Source: Cognatazoarcus halotolerans
GTDB lineage: Bacteria; Pseudomonadota; Gammaproteobacteria; Burkholderiales; Rhodocyclaceae
Length of the DNA: 64,000 bases
Assembly (NCBI RefSeq): GCF_009800965.1
Contig: NZ_WUAF01000001.1
Location: 310,001-374,000, forward strand
Direction of reading: 5' to 3'
Shown in pieces: positions 1 to 8,498 of the stretch. The notes beneath the pieces were generated by a model. The model was not told where the DNA came from. It searched no databases and was given only the letters and a program-made list of their open reading frames with translations. The translations under genes were made by a program, and so were the position numbers. Position 1 is the stretch's first letter. Each line of letters begins with the position of its first letter.

Positions 1-392
1 CTGTATCCCGAGAAGACCTGATCGACGATCTCGGCCACGGTCTTTTCCTGGAACACCCGGCAATGGCTCACCTGCGAGAGCAGCCAGGTCCACGGCACCA
101 TGGTGATGCGATAGCGACCGAAGCCGCCATCGGCGTCCAGTCTGCGCGCAGCGCGAAGCAGCCCCGAGCGATGGCTTCGGCTTCCGTCCGGCAGGCTCAC
201 CAGCAGGCTCGGCGCCTTGCCGAGCAACGTCTCCGGATCGATGAATGCATCGTTTGACAGGCAATCGATCTGGAACTCGAAGCCACCGTTCAGCGTCTCC
301 TGCCCCCACCAGGCCTCCACGAGAAGCGCCGGGCCCGACTCGCGCCAGCGCAACGCATAAAGACGGGTTTCGGAACTGAACAGCGGGCTCAT
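1..392 (-). CDS. vgrG: Type VI secretion tip protein VgrG, N-terminal part (runs off the left edge)
   Basis: Only the first ~130 codons are in view; the gene continues beyond base 1. The fragment reads like the start of the VgrG gp27-like domain: it opens MSPLFSSETRLYALRW, has an EAWWGQE stretch, then a FQIDCLS segment and a YRITMVPWTWLLSQ segment, which is the usual VgrG order. VgrG is the trimeric spike at the tip of the T6SS tube. The start was placed at the ATG at 392; a GTG two codons upstream in frame is possible. A promoter-like pair lies 29 bases upstream. The patatin-like lipase lies just upstream on the same strand. Whether other T6SS genes follow cannot be seen. Confidence 0.8.
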   Translation of the reverse strand, partial: MSPLFSSETRLYALRWRESGPALLVEAWWGQETLNGGFEFQIDCLSNDAFIDPETLLGKAPSLLVSLPDGSRSHRSGLLRAARRLDADGGFGRYRITMVPWTWLLSQVSHCRVFQEKTVAEIVDQVFSGY

Positions 393-420
393 CGGCACTA
401 CCGTTGCATGGAAGCCGGCA

Positions 421-449
421 ATGCTATGCCATATCCATAAAAACACCAA
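421..449 (-). promoter_or_regulatory. Candidate sigma-70 promoter for vgrG
   Basis: On the minus strand TTGGTG (444-449) is followed after 17 bases by TAGCAT (421-426), ending about 29 bases before the vgrG start. The spacer is AT-rich against a GC-rich background. Read by eye only. Confidence 0.4.
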
Positions 450-498
450 GCGCGGTCACGCGGGCAAGCCTTGAGGCCGGACGCTCCAGCCAGCCTCC

Positions 499-1530
499 CT
501 AGCCGAACAGGCCGGCCAGTTCCAAGGAGGATTTGCTCCCGACAAAACGGCCTTTTCTGCGGAGCCATGCACGCGCCCGCTCGCGACCGAGCTCGCACAA
601 TTGCTCGAGAAATGGGCCATGGGCAGCGAGCTTGGTGTCGGACGACAGCTTGCTCATCTCATCGCTGGCTTCTACGAGATGAAAATTCGTCGCCAGCAGA
701 CGACGTTCCAGCCGCCCCCGCGCCCACCATGGCTGTTCGCCGGCAAACTCACGGGCGTGGGCGAACATCCGCATCTCGCGCAGGAAATTGGCGCTGAAAC
801 CGAGCTCGCGGCTACGCGTGCGGATGTCTTCGGCGCTACGCGGCGTTTCGCGATGGCGCAGGGGGTTGATGAGCACCAGCAGGATGTCCCTGCTGACACA
901 CTCGTAAAAGAGCGGAAAAACCGCAGGATTGGCCGTGAATCCGCCATCCCAGTATGGCTCGCCGTCGATCTCCACCGAATGATGGATGCTTGGCAGGCAC
1001 GCGGACGCGAGTAACGCGTCTGGCGTCAGCTCGTGCTCCTTGAACAGTCGAAGGCGCCCGGTATTGGCCGCAGTCGCCGCGATGAAAAGCCGCAGTGGGC
1101 AGTTGCTTCGCAGGCGCTCGAAATCGACCATGCTCGTCACCAGCTCGCGCAACGGATTCAGATCGAAGGGATTCAACTCATAGGGCGAGAAGAGGCTCGT
1201 CCAGCCCATCATCATTTTCATCGCCGGCGTGAGCGTAATACTCTCGCCATCGAGCGTGCGAACGGCCACCTCGAAAGGCACACTGCCGGCTACCGCCCGC
1301 CAGAAATTCGCGAGGGCCTGTCGAGCCCCGTCGCGTCCGCCCTTGAGCAGTCCGTCGGCAAGCACGACGGCATTCATTGCGCCGGCGCTGGTACCGCTCA
1401 CCCCCTCGAAGTCGAGATCACTCGCCTCCAGCAGGTAGTCGAGCACACCCCATGTGAAGGCACCGTGGGCCCCTCCGCCCTGCAGAGCAAGACTGATCCT
1501 GCGCTTCGCAGATGTTCGTTTCAGGCGCAT
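499..1530 (-). CDS. Patatin-like phospholipase family protein
   Basis: A 343-residue serine acyl hydrolase with all three patatin signatures: the glycine-rich oxyanion loop (about 18-25, GGGAHGAF), the nucleophile elbow GTSAG with Ser48, and the catalytic Asp in DGG at 195-197. The family cleaves acyl esters of phospholipids or related lipids with a Ser-Asp dyad. There is no signal peptide, so it is cytosolic or exported by a dedicated system. The ATG at 1530 has a GGAG about 6 bases upstream. It ends 107 bases before vgrG on the same strand, so a secreted-lipase role is conceivable, but this subfamily is also common outside T6SS loci. Substrate unknown. Confidence 0.85.
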   Translation of the reverse strand: MRLKRTSAKRRISLALQGGGAHGAFTWGVLDYLLEASDLDFEGVSGTSAGAMNAVVLADGLLKGGRDGARQALANFWRAVAGSVPFEVAVRTLDGESITLTPAMKMMMGWTSLFSPYELNPFDLNPLRELVTSMVDFERLRSNCPLRLFIAATAANTGRLRLFKEHELTPDALLASACLPSIHHSVEIDGEPYWDGGFTANPAVFPLFYECVSRDILLVLINPLRHRETPRSAEDIRTRSRELGFSANFLREMRMFAHAREFAGEQPWWARGRLERRLLATNFHLVEASDEMSKLSSDTKLAAHGPFLEQLCELGRERARAWLRRKGRFVGSKSSLELAGLFG

Positions 1531-1719
1531 TTTCCGCTCCTTGCGACACCGCTTTGCTCACGGGCAGTCCGCCGCGCTGCACAATCGCCCACTTTCGGGT
1601 ATAAATCCACAAAACGGCTGAACTATTTACGCAACGCAAAGCAAAGCATCAATAGTTTTTGCTGCAATGCAGCACAGCTTACACCGAAATGGCTGGCCAT
1701 TCACACAGGAGCTTCCTCA

Positions 1720-2016
1720 ATGTCTTCCTTTCTCCATTTCGATAAGGATCTGGACGACCTCGCGACAGAACTCGTCCGTCTGTCGATGCTCTGCGGGGTG
1801 CGCCTGCGCGAGCCCGGAATCGTGCAGGCGATTCTGGAAAATCACTCGCCGGTCGGCTGCGACAATGAACGCGCTTTCACGAAGATGCGTGGGTTACTGG
1901 TGCTCGCCTATCACATGATCGAAGAATCCGCGGCGGTCGAAGGTGTCGAGGCAACGGTCAAGATGCTCGACCACGCGATCGAGCAGGCCGCTGCCCGCAG
2001 GGAAAACTACAACTGA
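1720..2016 (+). CDS. Small conserved-looking protein of unknown function
   Basis: 98 residues starting MSSFLHFDKDLDDLATELV, preceded by an AGGAG at suitable distance. It looks wholly helical and charged, with no signal peptide or membrane segment. Two cysteines (in LSMLCGV and VGCDNE) show no recognised motif. The codon pattern is like that of neighbouring genes, so I take it as real. It lies divergent from the patatin-like gene, with 189 bases between the two starts, and converges on hypF. I do not recognise the family. Confidence 0.6.
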   Translation: MSSFLHFDKDLDDLATELVRLSMLCGVRLREPGIVQAILENHSPVGCDNERAFTKMRGLLVLAYHMIEESAAVEGVEATVKMLDHAIEQAAARRENYN

Positions 2017-2073
2017 GTCCGGCAGAGCCGTGCTCAACCAGCCCAGTTCCTCAGGCTCGCAATGCGAGATCGC

Positions 2074-4434
2074 TCAGCCTTGGCCAAGTAAGCGGTTGAT
2101 CGCCACCCACGCCTGGCCCAGCGCGATCCCTCCATCATTGCTCGGCGCCGCCCGGGCGGTGAGCACGGTGAGCCCCCTCCCGGCAAGCCGGCGCGGCAGC
2201 ACGAGGGCGAGTTGCCGATTGGCCATGCATCCTCCTGAAAGGGCAACCGTTCGGATCCCGCAACGTCGTGCGCCCTGCACGATCCAATCTTCAAGTGCCG
2301 CAACCAGCGTGGCGTGGAAGGCCGCCGCGCCGCGAGCTGCATTGCGTTCATCCACGAGCGAGGCAAGCAGAGGCATGAGATCGAGATCGATGCTCTCTTC
2401 TCGCAAACGCACCCGCCAGCCCACCGGCACGGCAAGCGCGGCACCATAGGCAGAGGACAGGCTTTCGAGGACCATCGCCGCCTCTGCTTCGTAGCTCATC
2501 ACTTCACAGACGCCAAGAAGGCCGGCAGCCGCATCGAAGACTCGTCCGAGGCTGGTAGAGGGCGGGCACAGACGAGGCTTGTCGAGCAGCCCCGACAACA
2601 TTGGCGCCGCCGCCTGAGCATTGAAGCGGGACGCGATCCGCTCCGCGGCACCAAGATGATGCAGCACCGCGGCGGCCATTCGCCACGGCTCCCGGGCTGC
2701 CGCATCGCCACCCGGCATCGGCAGCGGGCTGAGATGACCAACGCGTTCGAATGCGGCTCCCTCGACCCGCAACAACTCTCCCCCCCACGCGGTCCCATCG
2801 CTGCCCAGGCCGAACCCGTCCAGCGCCACCCCCAGCACTGGCTCGTCGCAGCCGTGCTCGGCCAGTACCGCAGCAATGTGAGCGTGATGATGCTGTACCG
2901 CGAACGCCGGGACACCGATCGCGTCGGCCAGCGTACGGGCAATGTGGGTCGAATAGAAGTCTGGGCTGAGATCGTGGGCAATAGCCTCGGGACTCACGGC
3001 AATGATCGATTGCAGGTGATCGACTGCCTCGTCGAGCGCATGGCAAACCGATGGATTATCGAGATCGCCGACGTGCTGGGACAGGAACGCCTCGTCGCCA
3101 CGGGTCAGGCATACCGTATTCTTGAACTGCGCCCCCATGCCGAGTACGGAGGGCCCCTTGCGGCCCAGGCGAATCGCTCGTGGCGTATAGCCCCGGGCAC
3201 GGCGCAGGAATCGCAGCTGGGGCGCCTGGGCGGCAGGGGCGCCGGGTTCGGCCAGGACCAAGGAATCATCGCAGCGCATCACGATGTCGCGATCATGCAA
3301 CAGGTAGGCATCGGCGAGCCCGCCGAGACGGCGCATCGCCTCCTGGTTGGCGATAACGAGCGGCTCGCCGCCCGGATTGGCCGACGTCATCACCAGCACC
3401 AGATCCTGTGCGACATCCAGCCAGTGCGTTCCCGACGGACGCCCGGCGTTGTCGTGAAAGAGCAGGTAGTGGATCGGCGTCGATGGCAGCATCAGGCCGA
3501 TCCCGGCCAGCTCCGGCGCCACGCCCCATAGCTCATGATCCACATGCTTGCGCTTGTCGCAGATCACGATGGGTCGCTCGGCGCTGTCAAGTGCGCGCTC
3601 GTCCTGCACCGACAACCACGCCCACTCACGTGCCGATGCAAGACTCGCAACCATTACCGCGAAGGGCTTGTTCCCCCTCCCCTTCATCGCACGCAGGCGG
3701 TCTACAGCTTCGGGATTACGGGCATCGCAGGCGAGATGGAACCCACCGAGCCCCTTCACCGCGACAATCTCTCCGGTAAGCAGGCGCAGCAGCGTGTCGG
3801 CAATCGGGTCCCGCGTGGCAACGCGTACGCCCGAGGCCTCGTAAAGCGCCAGCGTCGGCCCGCACTCGGGACACGCGTTGGGCTCGGCGTGGAAGCGGCG
3901 ATTCGATGGCGTGTCGTACTCTTCCTGGCAGGCTTCGCATTGCTGGAATCCCGCCATGCTGGTGGTACTGCGATCGTACGGCAGGGTCCGGGTCAGGGTG
4001 TAACGAGGCCCGCATTGGGTGCAGTTGATGAAAGCATGCCGCCAACGCCGGCCGGCCGGGTCGAACAACTCTTTAAGGCAGTCGCCGCAAACCGCCGTAT
4101 CGTGCCCGATGCAGGTATTCACCGCGCCGGTCTTGCTGGCTCTGATGGTGAATCCGCGATCGAGTGGATCGACTTCGGAAAGCGCCGTTTCAACCGAGTC
4201 CACCCGCGCAAGCGTCGGCGCCTCGCCGTACAGGCGCGCAAGCAGCGCCGAGATGTTTCCGGGCAGACCCTGGGCCTCGATCTCCACGCCCTCGCTGTCA
4301 TTGCGGACCCAGCCCGAGAGCTCGAGATCGCGCGCAAGCCGGAACACGAACGGTCTGAAGCCGACCCCCTGGACCACGCCTCGCACCCGAACGATACGAC
4401 GCTCGAGTTGCACCAATTGTGGGAGTTCGGCCAT
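2074..4434 (-). CDS. hypF: Carbamoyltransferase HypF ([NiFe]-hydrogenase maturation)
   Basis: A full-length HypF of 786 residues. It uses carbamoyl phosphate and ATP to carbamoylate the C-terminal cysteine of HypE, the first step in making the CN ligands of the [NiFe] centre. Domains in order: acylphosphatase-like (about 12-100, with the VVQGVGFRPFVFRLA signature), two C-x2-C-x18-C-x2-C zinc fingers (about 115-190), a YrdC-like domain (about 205-390) and a Kae1-like nucleotide-binding domain to the end, with ALSGGCMANRQL near the C-terminus. It lies downstream of a hupK-like gene on the same strand, separated by 84 bases holding a strong inverted repeat. No structural hydrogenase gene or hypABCDE is in the window. 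Confidence 0.95.
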   Translation of the reverse strand: MAELPQLVQLERRIVRVRGVVQGVGFRPFVFRLARDLELSGWVRNDSEGVEIEAQGLPGNISALLARLYGEAPTLARVDSVETALSEVDPLDRGFTIRASKTGAVNTCIGHDTAVCGDCLKELFDPAGRRWRHAFINCTQCGPRYTLTRTLPYDRSTTSMAGFQQCEACQEEYDTPSNRRFHAEPNACPECGPTLALYEASGVRVATRDPIADTLLRLLTGEIVAVKGLGGFHLACDARNPEAVDRLRAMKGRGNKPFAVMVASLASAREWAWLSVQDERALDSAERPIVICDKRKHVDHELWGVAPELAGIGLMLPSTPIHYLLFHDNAGRPSGTHWLDVAQDLVLVMTSANPGGEPLVIANQEAMRRLGGLADAYLLHDRDIVMRCDDSLVLAEPGAPAAQAPQLRFLRRARGYTPRAIRLGRKGPSVLGMGAQFKNTVCLTRGDEAFLSQHVGDLDNPSVCHALDEAVDHLQSIIAVSPEAIAHDLSPDFYSTHIARTLADAIGVPAFAVQHHHAHIAAVLAEHGCDEPVLGVALDGFGLGSDGTAWGGELLRVEGAAFERVGHLSPLPMPGGDAAAREPWRMAAAVLHHLGAAERIASRFNAQAAAPMLSGLLDKPRLCPPSTSLGRVFDAAAGLLGVCEVMSYEAEAAMVLESLSSAYGAALAVPVGWRVRLREESIDLDLMPLLASLVDERNAARGAAAFHATLVAALEDWIVQGARRCGIRTVALSGGCMANRQLALVLPRRLAGRGLTVLTARAAPSNDGGIALGQAWVAINRLLGQG

Positions 4435-4444
4435 CAGTCCGCCC

Positions 4445-4486
4445 GCATCCCGCGCCGCCGGTTCACGAACCGGCGGCGCGGGATGC
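4445..4486. repeat. Perfect 20-base inverted repeat between hupK and hypF
   Basis: Left arm 4445-4464 (GCATCCCGCGCCGCCGGTTC) is an exact reverse complement of 4467-4486, with only AC between. The transcript would form a very stable GC-rich hairpin 10 bases before the hypF start codon. There is no T-run, so it is not a classic intrinsic terminator. It may be an intercistronic processing or stabilising element, or a mobile repeat copy. Confidence 0.85.
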
Positions 4487-4518
4487 CCGAGTGGGCTCGC
4501 ACCGTATCGACGTACCGG

Positions 4519-5643
4519 TCACGCATCGGCGGCCTCCGCGAGCACGACTTCGAAGGCCTTGCCAGGATCGAGCGAGAGCGCCAGCCAGCGCAGGCGGGCA
4601 AGGGTCGCCGCCCGATCGGACGAGGGTTGCCAGCACATCGCCTCGCTGGCGAACGCCCCACCGGGATGGAAATTCCAGAGTCCAGGGGTGACGATCGCGT
4701 AATCAGCCACCTTCTCGTTTTCGAGCCGGACCGCGTGAAGCAGCACGCCACGCGCGGTTTCGACGCGCGCGAGCCCCATCCCGGGACCGAGCGGTGCGGC
4801 ATCCACCAGGGCAGGAAGGTCCGGGGCAAGCGGATGCCGCAAGCGACTCGCACAGTCGGACAGCTCCATCACGCGTGCAAACAGACGGGCCGCGATCCGG
4901 TGACCGCGCGAAAGCAGCATCGCAACCAGCGGACGCCCCGGATGCGTCGCAAGTGCGCCAGTCTCCATGGGCTGTCCGCGCCACTGTGGATGCCGGCGAA
5001 ACACTGCGTCCGGCATGCCGTTGAGCATCGCGGCCCAATCAGCGGCCGAACTCACCGGCAGGAGGGGCACGCAATACCCTTCGCAATGTATCGAACCGGT
5101 CTCGATCAGGCTTGCCAGCGACGCGCCGACGCTGCCGCCGCGCCGACAGCGCTCGACGAACTCGGTCAGGTTCCGCGGTCCGCGTACCGTCTGATAGAAG
5201 CCGGCCATGAGCTCGAGCGCCACCATGTCGAGAATCGCCCCACCCACCGTGAAGGCATCCTGCTGATCCTTGAGCAGGGCCAGGCGACGATGCAGGTTCC
5301 CAAAGCGGTCCCGCGGCACCGGACGTTCGAACATCACGGGCCAGTCCAGCAGCAGGCGCCACAGGTGTTCCTGCGCGGCTTCCGCCGCCACCGCGCGTTC
5401 TTCCTCGACACTCGTGACATGAGCCTCGCCCGTGCGCGCAGCCGCCACCGCTGCGCTGGCAGCCGCGGCGTGGGCACGCTTGGCGAGATTGCAGATCACG
5501 GGGGCAATCTTCACGGCTTCGTCGGCGGCGCGGCCGACCAGTCGGTCTGCCGTTACCGGGCGGTCGTTCTCGATGCTGACCGACAGCGGTTTCTGGCCAT
5601 CCCAGGTGACGAGCAGGCGCAACGGGGCAAGCTCGGCGCTCAC
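4519..5643 (-). CDS. hupK: HupK/HoxV-like hydrogenase assembly protein (large-subunit-like)
   Basis: A 374-residue protein starting at the GTG at 5643, chosen because AAGGAG sits 7 bases upstream; an ATG further upstream has no such signal. It resembles a reduced [NiFe]-hydrogenase large subunit in which the four metal-ligand cysteines are not kept: where the N-terminal CxxC motif belongs it reads PVICNLAKRAH, and near the C-terminus, where DPCxxC is expected, it reads SLDPGKAFEV. That is the hallmark of HupK/HoxV, a proposed scaffold for assembly of the metal centre. It is followed by hypF. The pair implies an uptake hydrogenase elsewhere in the genome or a relic cluster. Confidence 0.75.
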   Translation of the reverse strand: MSAELAPLRLLVTWDGQKPLSVSIENDRPVTADRLVGRAADEAVKIAPVICNLAKRAHAAAASAAVAAARTGEAHVTSVEEERAVAAEAAQEHLWRLLLDWPVMFERPVPRDRFGNLHRRLALLKDQQDAFTVGGAILDMVALELMAGFYQTVRGPRNLTEFVERCRRGGSVGASLASLIETGSIHCEGYCVPLLPVSSAADWAAMLNGMPDAVFRRHPQWRGQPMETGALATHPGRPLVAMLLSRGHRIAARLFARVMELSDCASRLRHPLAPDLPALVDAAPLGPGMGLARVETARGVLLHAVRLENEKVADYAIVTPGLWNFHPGGAFASEAMCWQPSSDRAATLARLRWLALSLDPGKAFEVVLAEAADA

Positions 5644-6230
5644 AGCGCACTCCTTCGAGCGGCGTCGCGAACACTCGAACCATTCAGCCCCGGGAAGACC
5701 GCTACCGCTCCGCCACGGGAGCAAGGGGGAAAAATATGTTCCATATCCGATCTATTTCACTACAACGCATGACGTGCTTCGGAAACCGCTGCAAGCCGGG
5801 ATCCCGTGCCATGGCAGGCCCCATGTCCGGACTCGAAGCGGCGTCGCACAGGCACGTCGCCCGACACTCAGCATCCTGAGTATCGCCGAAGCAATAAGCG
5901 TACCTTACCTCTTATCCGCATCCTCGATCCAGCCACACGACTCAACGGCGCCCCGTTTCTGCTGGCGCTTCTCGCCCCGGGAGTGGGGAATCGGTTCCGG
6001 ATTCGCTGGGCTTTTCCCTCAAAGGTGGCGCCACAAGCCACCGATCGATCAGGAATCGATCGTTTCAAGAGCGCTTTCAGGCAATCGGCATGGAATCCAA
6101 AAAGGCCCGCTCGCGACGCCGTGCGTATCCCGCGCGCCACATGCCGACGCACATCAAGCGTCGGCACCGTGCTTCGGAATCACGCATTGTCCCCAGTCAG
6201 ATCGGGCGGGCGAACCACCCCTCAGGTCGT
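5644..6230. other. Long intergenic region, no gene seen
   Basis: 587 bases between the hupK start and the end of the LysE gene. No frame on either strand has a convincing start, codon pattern or recognisable protein. It is AT-richer just upstream of hupK (about 5735-5765), where a hupK promoter could lie; I could not fit a sigma-54 site. It might contain decayed coding sequence. Confidence 0.5.
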
Positions 6231-6848
6231 TCAGCGGGTCGCCGACGCGAGGAAGGCTCCGGCACCGACAAACAGCCCGCCGAAGATGCGATTCTGGGTC
6301 CGCAACGCCGCAGCGTTGTGCAACAACGGCCGAAATCGCGCCGCGAGCAATGAATAGCCCGACATCACGACTGTATCCACCGCCACCATCGTAACGCTCA
6401 TGATGGCAAATTGCGCCCACTGCGCGGCATGGGGATCGATGAACTGGGGTACCAGTGCGGCCATGAAAACGATCGCCTTGGGATTGGTGAGGTTGACCAG
6501 CAGCCCTTGCAGGAAGAGGCCACGGCTGGGTGTCGTGTCGGCAGCCTGCTCAGCGCCGCCGTCGACAGGGGCACGCCATTTCTGTACGCCAAGCCAGACG
6601 AGGTAGCCGGCTCCGGCAAATTTCATCACGGAAAAGGCCGTCGTCGAGGCTGCCAGCAAAGCCCCCAGACCGGCAAAGACAATCGCAAGCTGTACCAGCA
6701 AGGCGGCCTCAAGCCCGGCAATCATCTTGAGCGTTGCCCGGTAGCCGTGCCGAAGGCCGGTGCTCATGCATACGACTGCCCCAGGTCCCGGAGAAACAGC
6801 GATCACCACGCTCGCCAGAAAAAATGCGACCCACCCTGCAAAAGACAT
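6231..6848 (-). CDS. LysE/RhtB family amino-acid exporter
   Basis: A 205-residue inner-membrane protein with about six hydrophobic segments and the family N-terminus (PGPGAVVCMSTGLRHGYR at about 20-37). LysE/RhtB proteins export amino acids and small derivatives using the proton gradient. The segment NPKAIVFMAALVPQF (about 129-143) is the usual second signature. It is divergent from the GST gene with 71 bases between. The substrate cannot be told from sequence. Confidence 0.9.
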   Translation of the reverse strand: MSFAGWVAFFLASVVIAVSPGPGAVVCMSTGLRHGYRATLKMIAGLEAALLVQLAIVFAGLGALLAASTTAFSVMKFAGAGYLVWLGVQKWRAPVDGGAEQAADTTPSRGLFLQGLLVNLTNPKAIVFMAALVPQFIDPHAAQWAQFAIMSVTMVAVDTVVMSGYSLLAARFRPLLHNAAALRTQNRIFGGLFVGAGAFLASATR

Positions 6849-6919
6849 CGGAAAAACCCCTGTACGCGGTGCATCGGCACCGTAGAATCGAAACCGGATA
6901 GTACTCTGCGAGACTCAAC

Positions 6920-7555
6920 ATGTCGCCACGATTCACGCTTTACGGTTGTCCCAACACACGCAGCCTGCGTGCAGCCTGGGCACTCGAGGAAGCAGGCGCG
7001 AAATACGACTATGTCCGAATCAATCTGTTCAAGGGCGAAGGCCGCCAGCCCCCTTTGATCGACCTGAACCCCGGCGGCAAGGTACCCACACTGCGCGACG
7101 GCGAGCTGACCCTCACCGAATCCGCGGCCATCATCACCCATCTCGGCGAGTGCTTTCCCAAGTCCGGGCTCGTGCCCGGACGGCAACATCGCGCCGAACG
7201 CGCCGCTTACTTCGAATGGAGTTTCTTCGTCATGTCCGAGCTCGAACAACCGTTATGGACGATTGCCAAACACCGCTTTGCGCTGCCCGAGAAGCTGCGT
7301 CGCGGCGACATCGAGCCCACCGCCGCATGGGAATTCCAGCGTGCGATGCGCCGCCTTGCTGGCCACCTGGAGGGCCGCGACACGCTGCTCGAGAGCGGTT
7401 TCTGCGGTGCCGACATTCTGGTCGCCCACACGCTTGCATGGGCCCGCTCGGCACGCATCGACGGCGGGCAACCGGCCCTCGATGCCTACCTTGAGAGGCA
7501 CTGGCATCGGCCTGCGGCCGAGCGCGCCAGGGCCCGCGAGAGCAAGGAAGCTTGA
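6920..7555 (+). CDS. Glutathione S-transferase family protein
   Basis: 211 residues with the thioredoxin-like N-terminal half (YGCPNTRSLRAAWALEE, then VPTLRDGELTLTESAAI, the cis-Pro and glutathione-binding Ser region) and an all-helical C-terminal half. This is the usual cytosolic GST length. The family conjugates or reduces with glutathione; the specific substrate is unknown. It is followed after 49 bases by the HDOD gene on the same strand. Confidence 0.9.
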   Translation: MSPRFTLYGCPNTRSLRAAWALEEAGAKYDYVRINLFKGEGRQPPLIDLNPGGKVPTLRDGELTLTESAAIITHLGECFPKSGLVPGRQHRAERAAYFEWSFFVMSELEQPLWTIAKHRFALPEKLRRGDIEPTAAWEFQRAMRRLAGHLEGRDTLLESGFCGADILVAHTLAWARSARIDGGQPALDAYLERHWHRPAAERARARESKEA

Positions 7556-7604
7556 TGCCATCCGGAATCGCCAAGCCGACACGATCCAGACACAGGAAAG
7601 CAGG

Positions 7605-8417
7605 ATGACTCCAGCCGAACAACAGCAGGTCGACTCAGTTCTCGCGAGCGGCATTACCCTGCCCGCACCCGATGCCCATCTGCTTGAGCTCATGCGCATC
7701 TCTGCCGACGAGGACAGCGGCCTGGACGAAATCGCCGGCGTCGTCGCGCTCGATCCGGCGATCACGGGAGCGGTCTTCAGGGTCGCCGCTTCACCGGTAT
7801 TCGGCCAGATCCGGCCCCGCCGAACCATCCTCGAAGCAGTCGTTCTGCTTGGCAAGACCAAGGTGTTGGCGGTAGCCACCAGTACGGCGCTCCGGCTCAA
7901 GGTCACCGATATCGACGCCCGGGCACTCGAAACCATCTGGAGCGCAAGCCATGTCGTGGCGACGCAGGCCTGGGCTGCGGCCAGGCGCTCGGGCAAACGG
8001 GCGCTCGCCGATCTCGCATTTCTGGCAGGACTGCTGCACGAAGCCGGCATCGCGCTGCTGCTGCAGAAACATCCGGAGCACGCGCAACTGTGCCGGGGCG
8101 AAGCGAACACGATCGACGCCCTTGGCACCCGGCTCGACGCTCTGCTCAACGTGAGTCATGCCGACATCGGCGCGATGATTGCGCGTAGCTGGAAACTGCC
8201 GCCCGAAGTCGCTGAGGCGATTGCCCTTCACCATTCGCCCCCCTCGACGGGACAAATCGCGGAAAAGCCCATGCTGCTGGCCGGACTGCTCGCGGCCGGG
8301 CGGCAGCTTGCAGGCTACCTGCCGGCAGCGGAGTTCGCCCAGTGGTCCCCCCTGCTCGAGAATGAACTCGAACTCGACTGCGACGAGCTTCTCCGCGCGG
8401 GCGAAGCGCAGGGCTGA
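7605..8417 (+). CDS. HDOD domain protein
   Basis: 270 residues made almost entirely of one HDOD domain, a degenerate HD-type fold used in bacterial signalling and regulation of motility or cell cycle. Visible landmarks are LPAPDAHLLELMRIS near the start, the LGKTKVLAVATS region, FLAGLLHEAGIALLL in the middle and the EVAEAIALHHSP segment. There are no membrane segments and no receiver or GGDEF partner domain. The ATG at 7605 has AGGAAAGCAGG upstream. The function is signalling in a general sense only. Confidence 0.85.
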   Translation: MTPAEQQQVDSVLASGITLPAPDAHLLELMRISADEDSGLDEIAGVVALDPAITGAVFRVAASPVFGQIRPRRTILEAVVLLGKTKVLAVATSTALRLKVTDIDARALETIWSASHVVATQAWAAARRSGKRALADLAFLAGLLHEAGIALLLQKHPEHAQLCRGEANTIDALGTRLDALLNVSHADIGAMIARSWKLPPEVAEAIALHHSPPSTGQIAEKPMLLAGLLAAGRQLAGYLPAAEFAQWSPLLENELELDCDELLRAGEAQG

Positions 8418-8498
8418 AGCGGCCCCGGACCGCGGGAACCCCGGCGCGCCCGTGACGTCTCACCGAACCACGAACAAGCAGCATGAATGCTCGCGATC

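Noticed and set aside
3535-5772. Long open frame on the plus strand opposite hypF and hupK
   Set aside because: It is the antisense of two well-supported genes; its composition (Arg/Ala/Pro/His-rich) is what GC-rich antisense gives, and it has no recognisable domain.
5644-5830. Possible sigma-54 promoter before hupK (TGGCACG and TTGCA)
   Set aside because: The two elements are about 10 bases apart where 4 are needed, so it does not fit the consensus.
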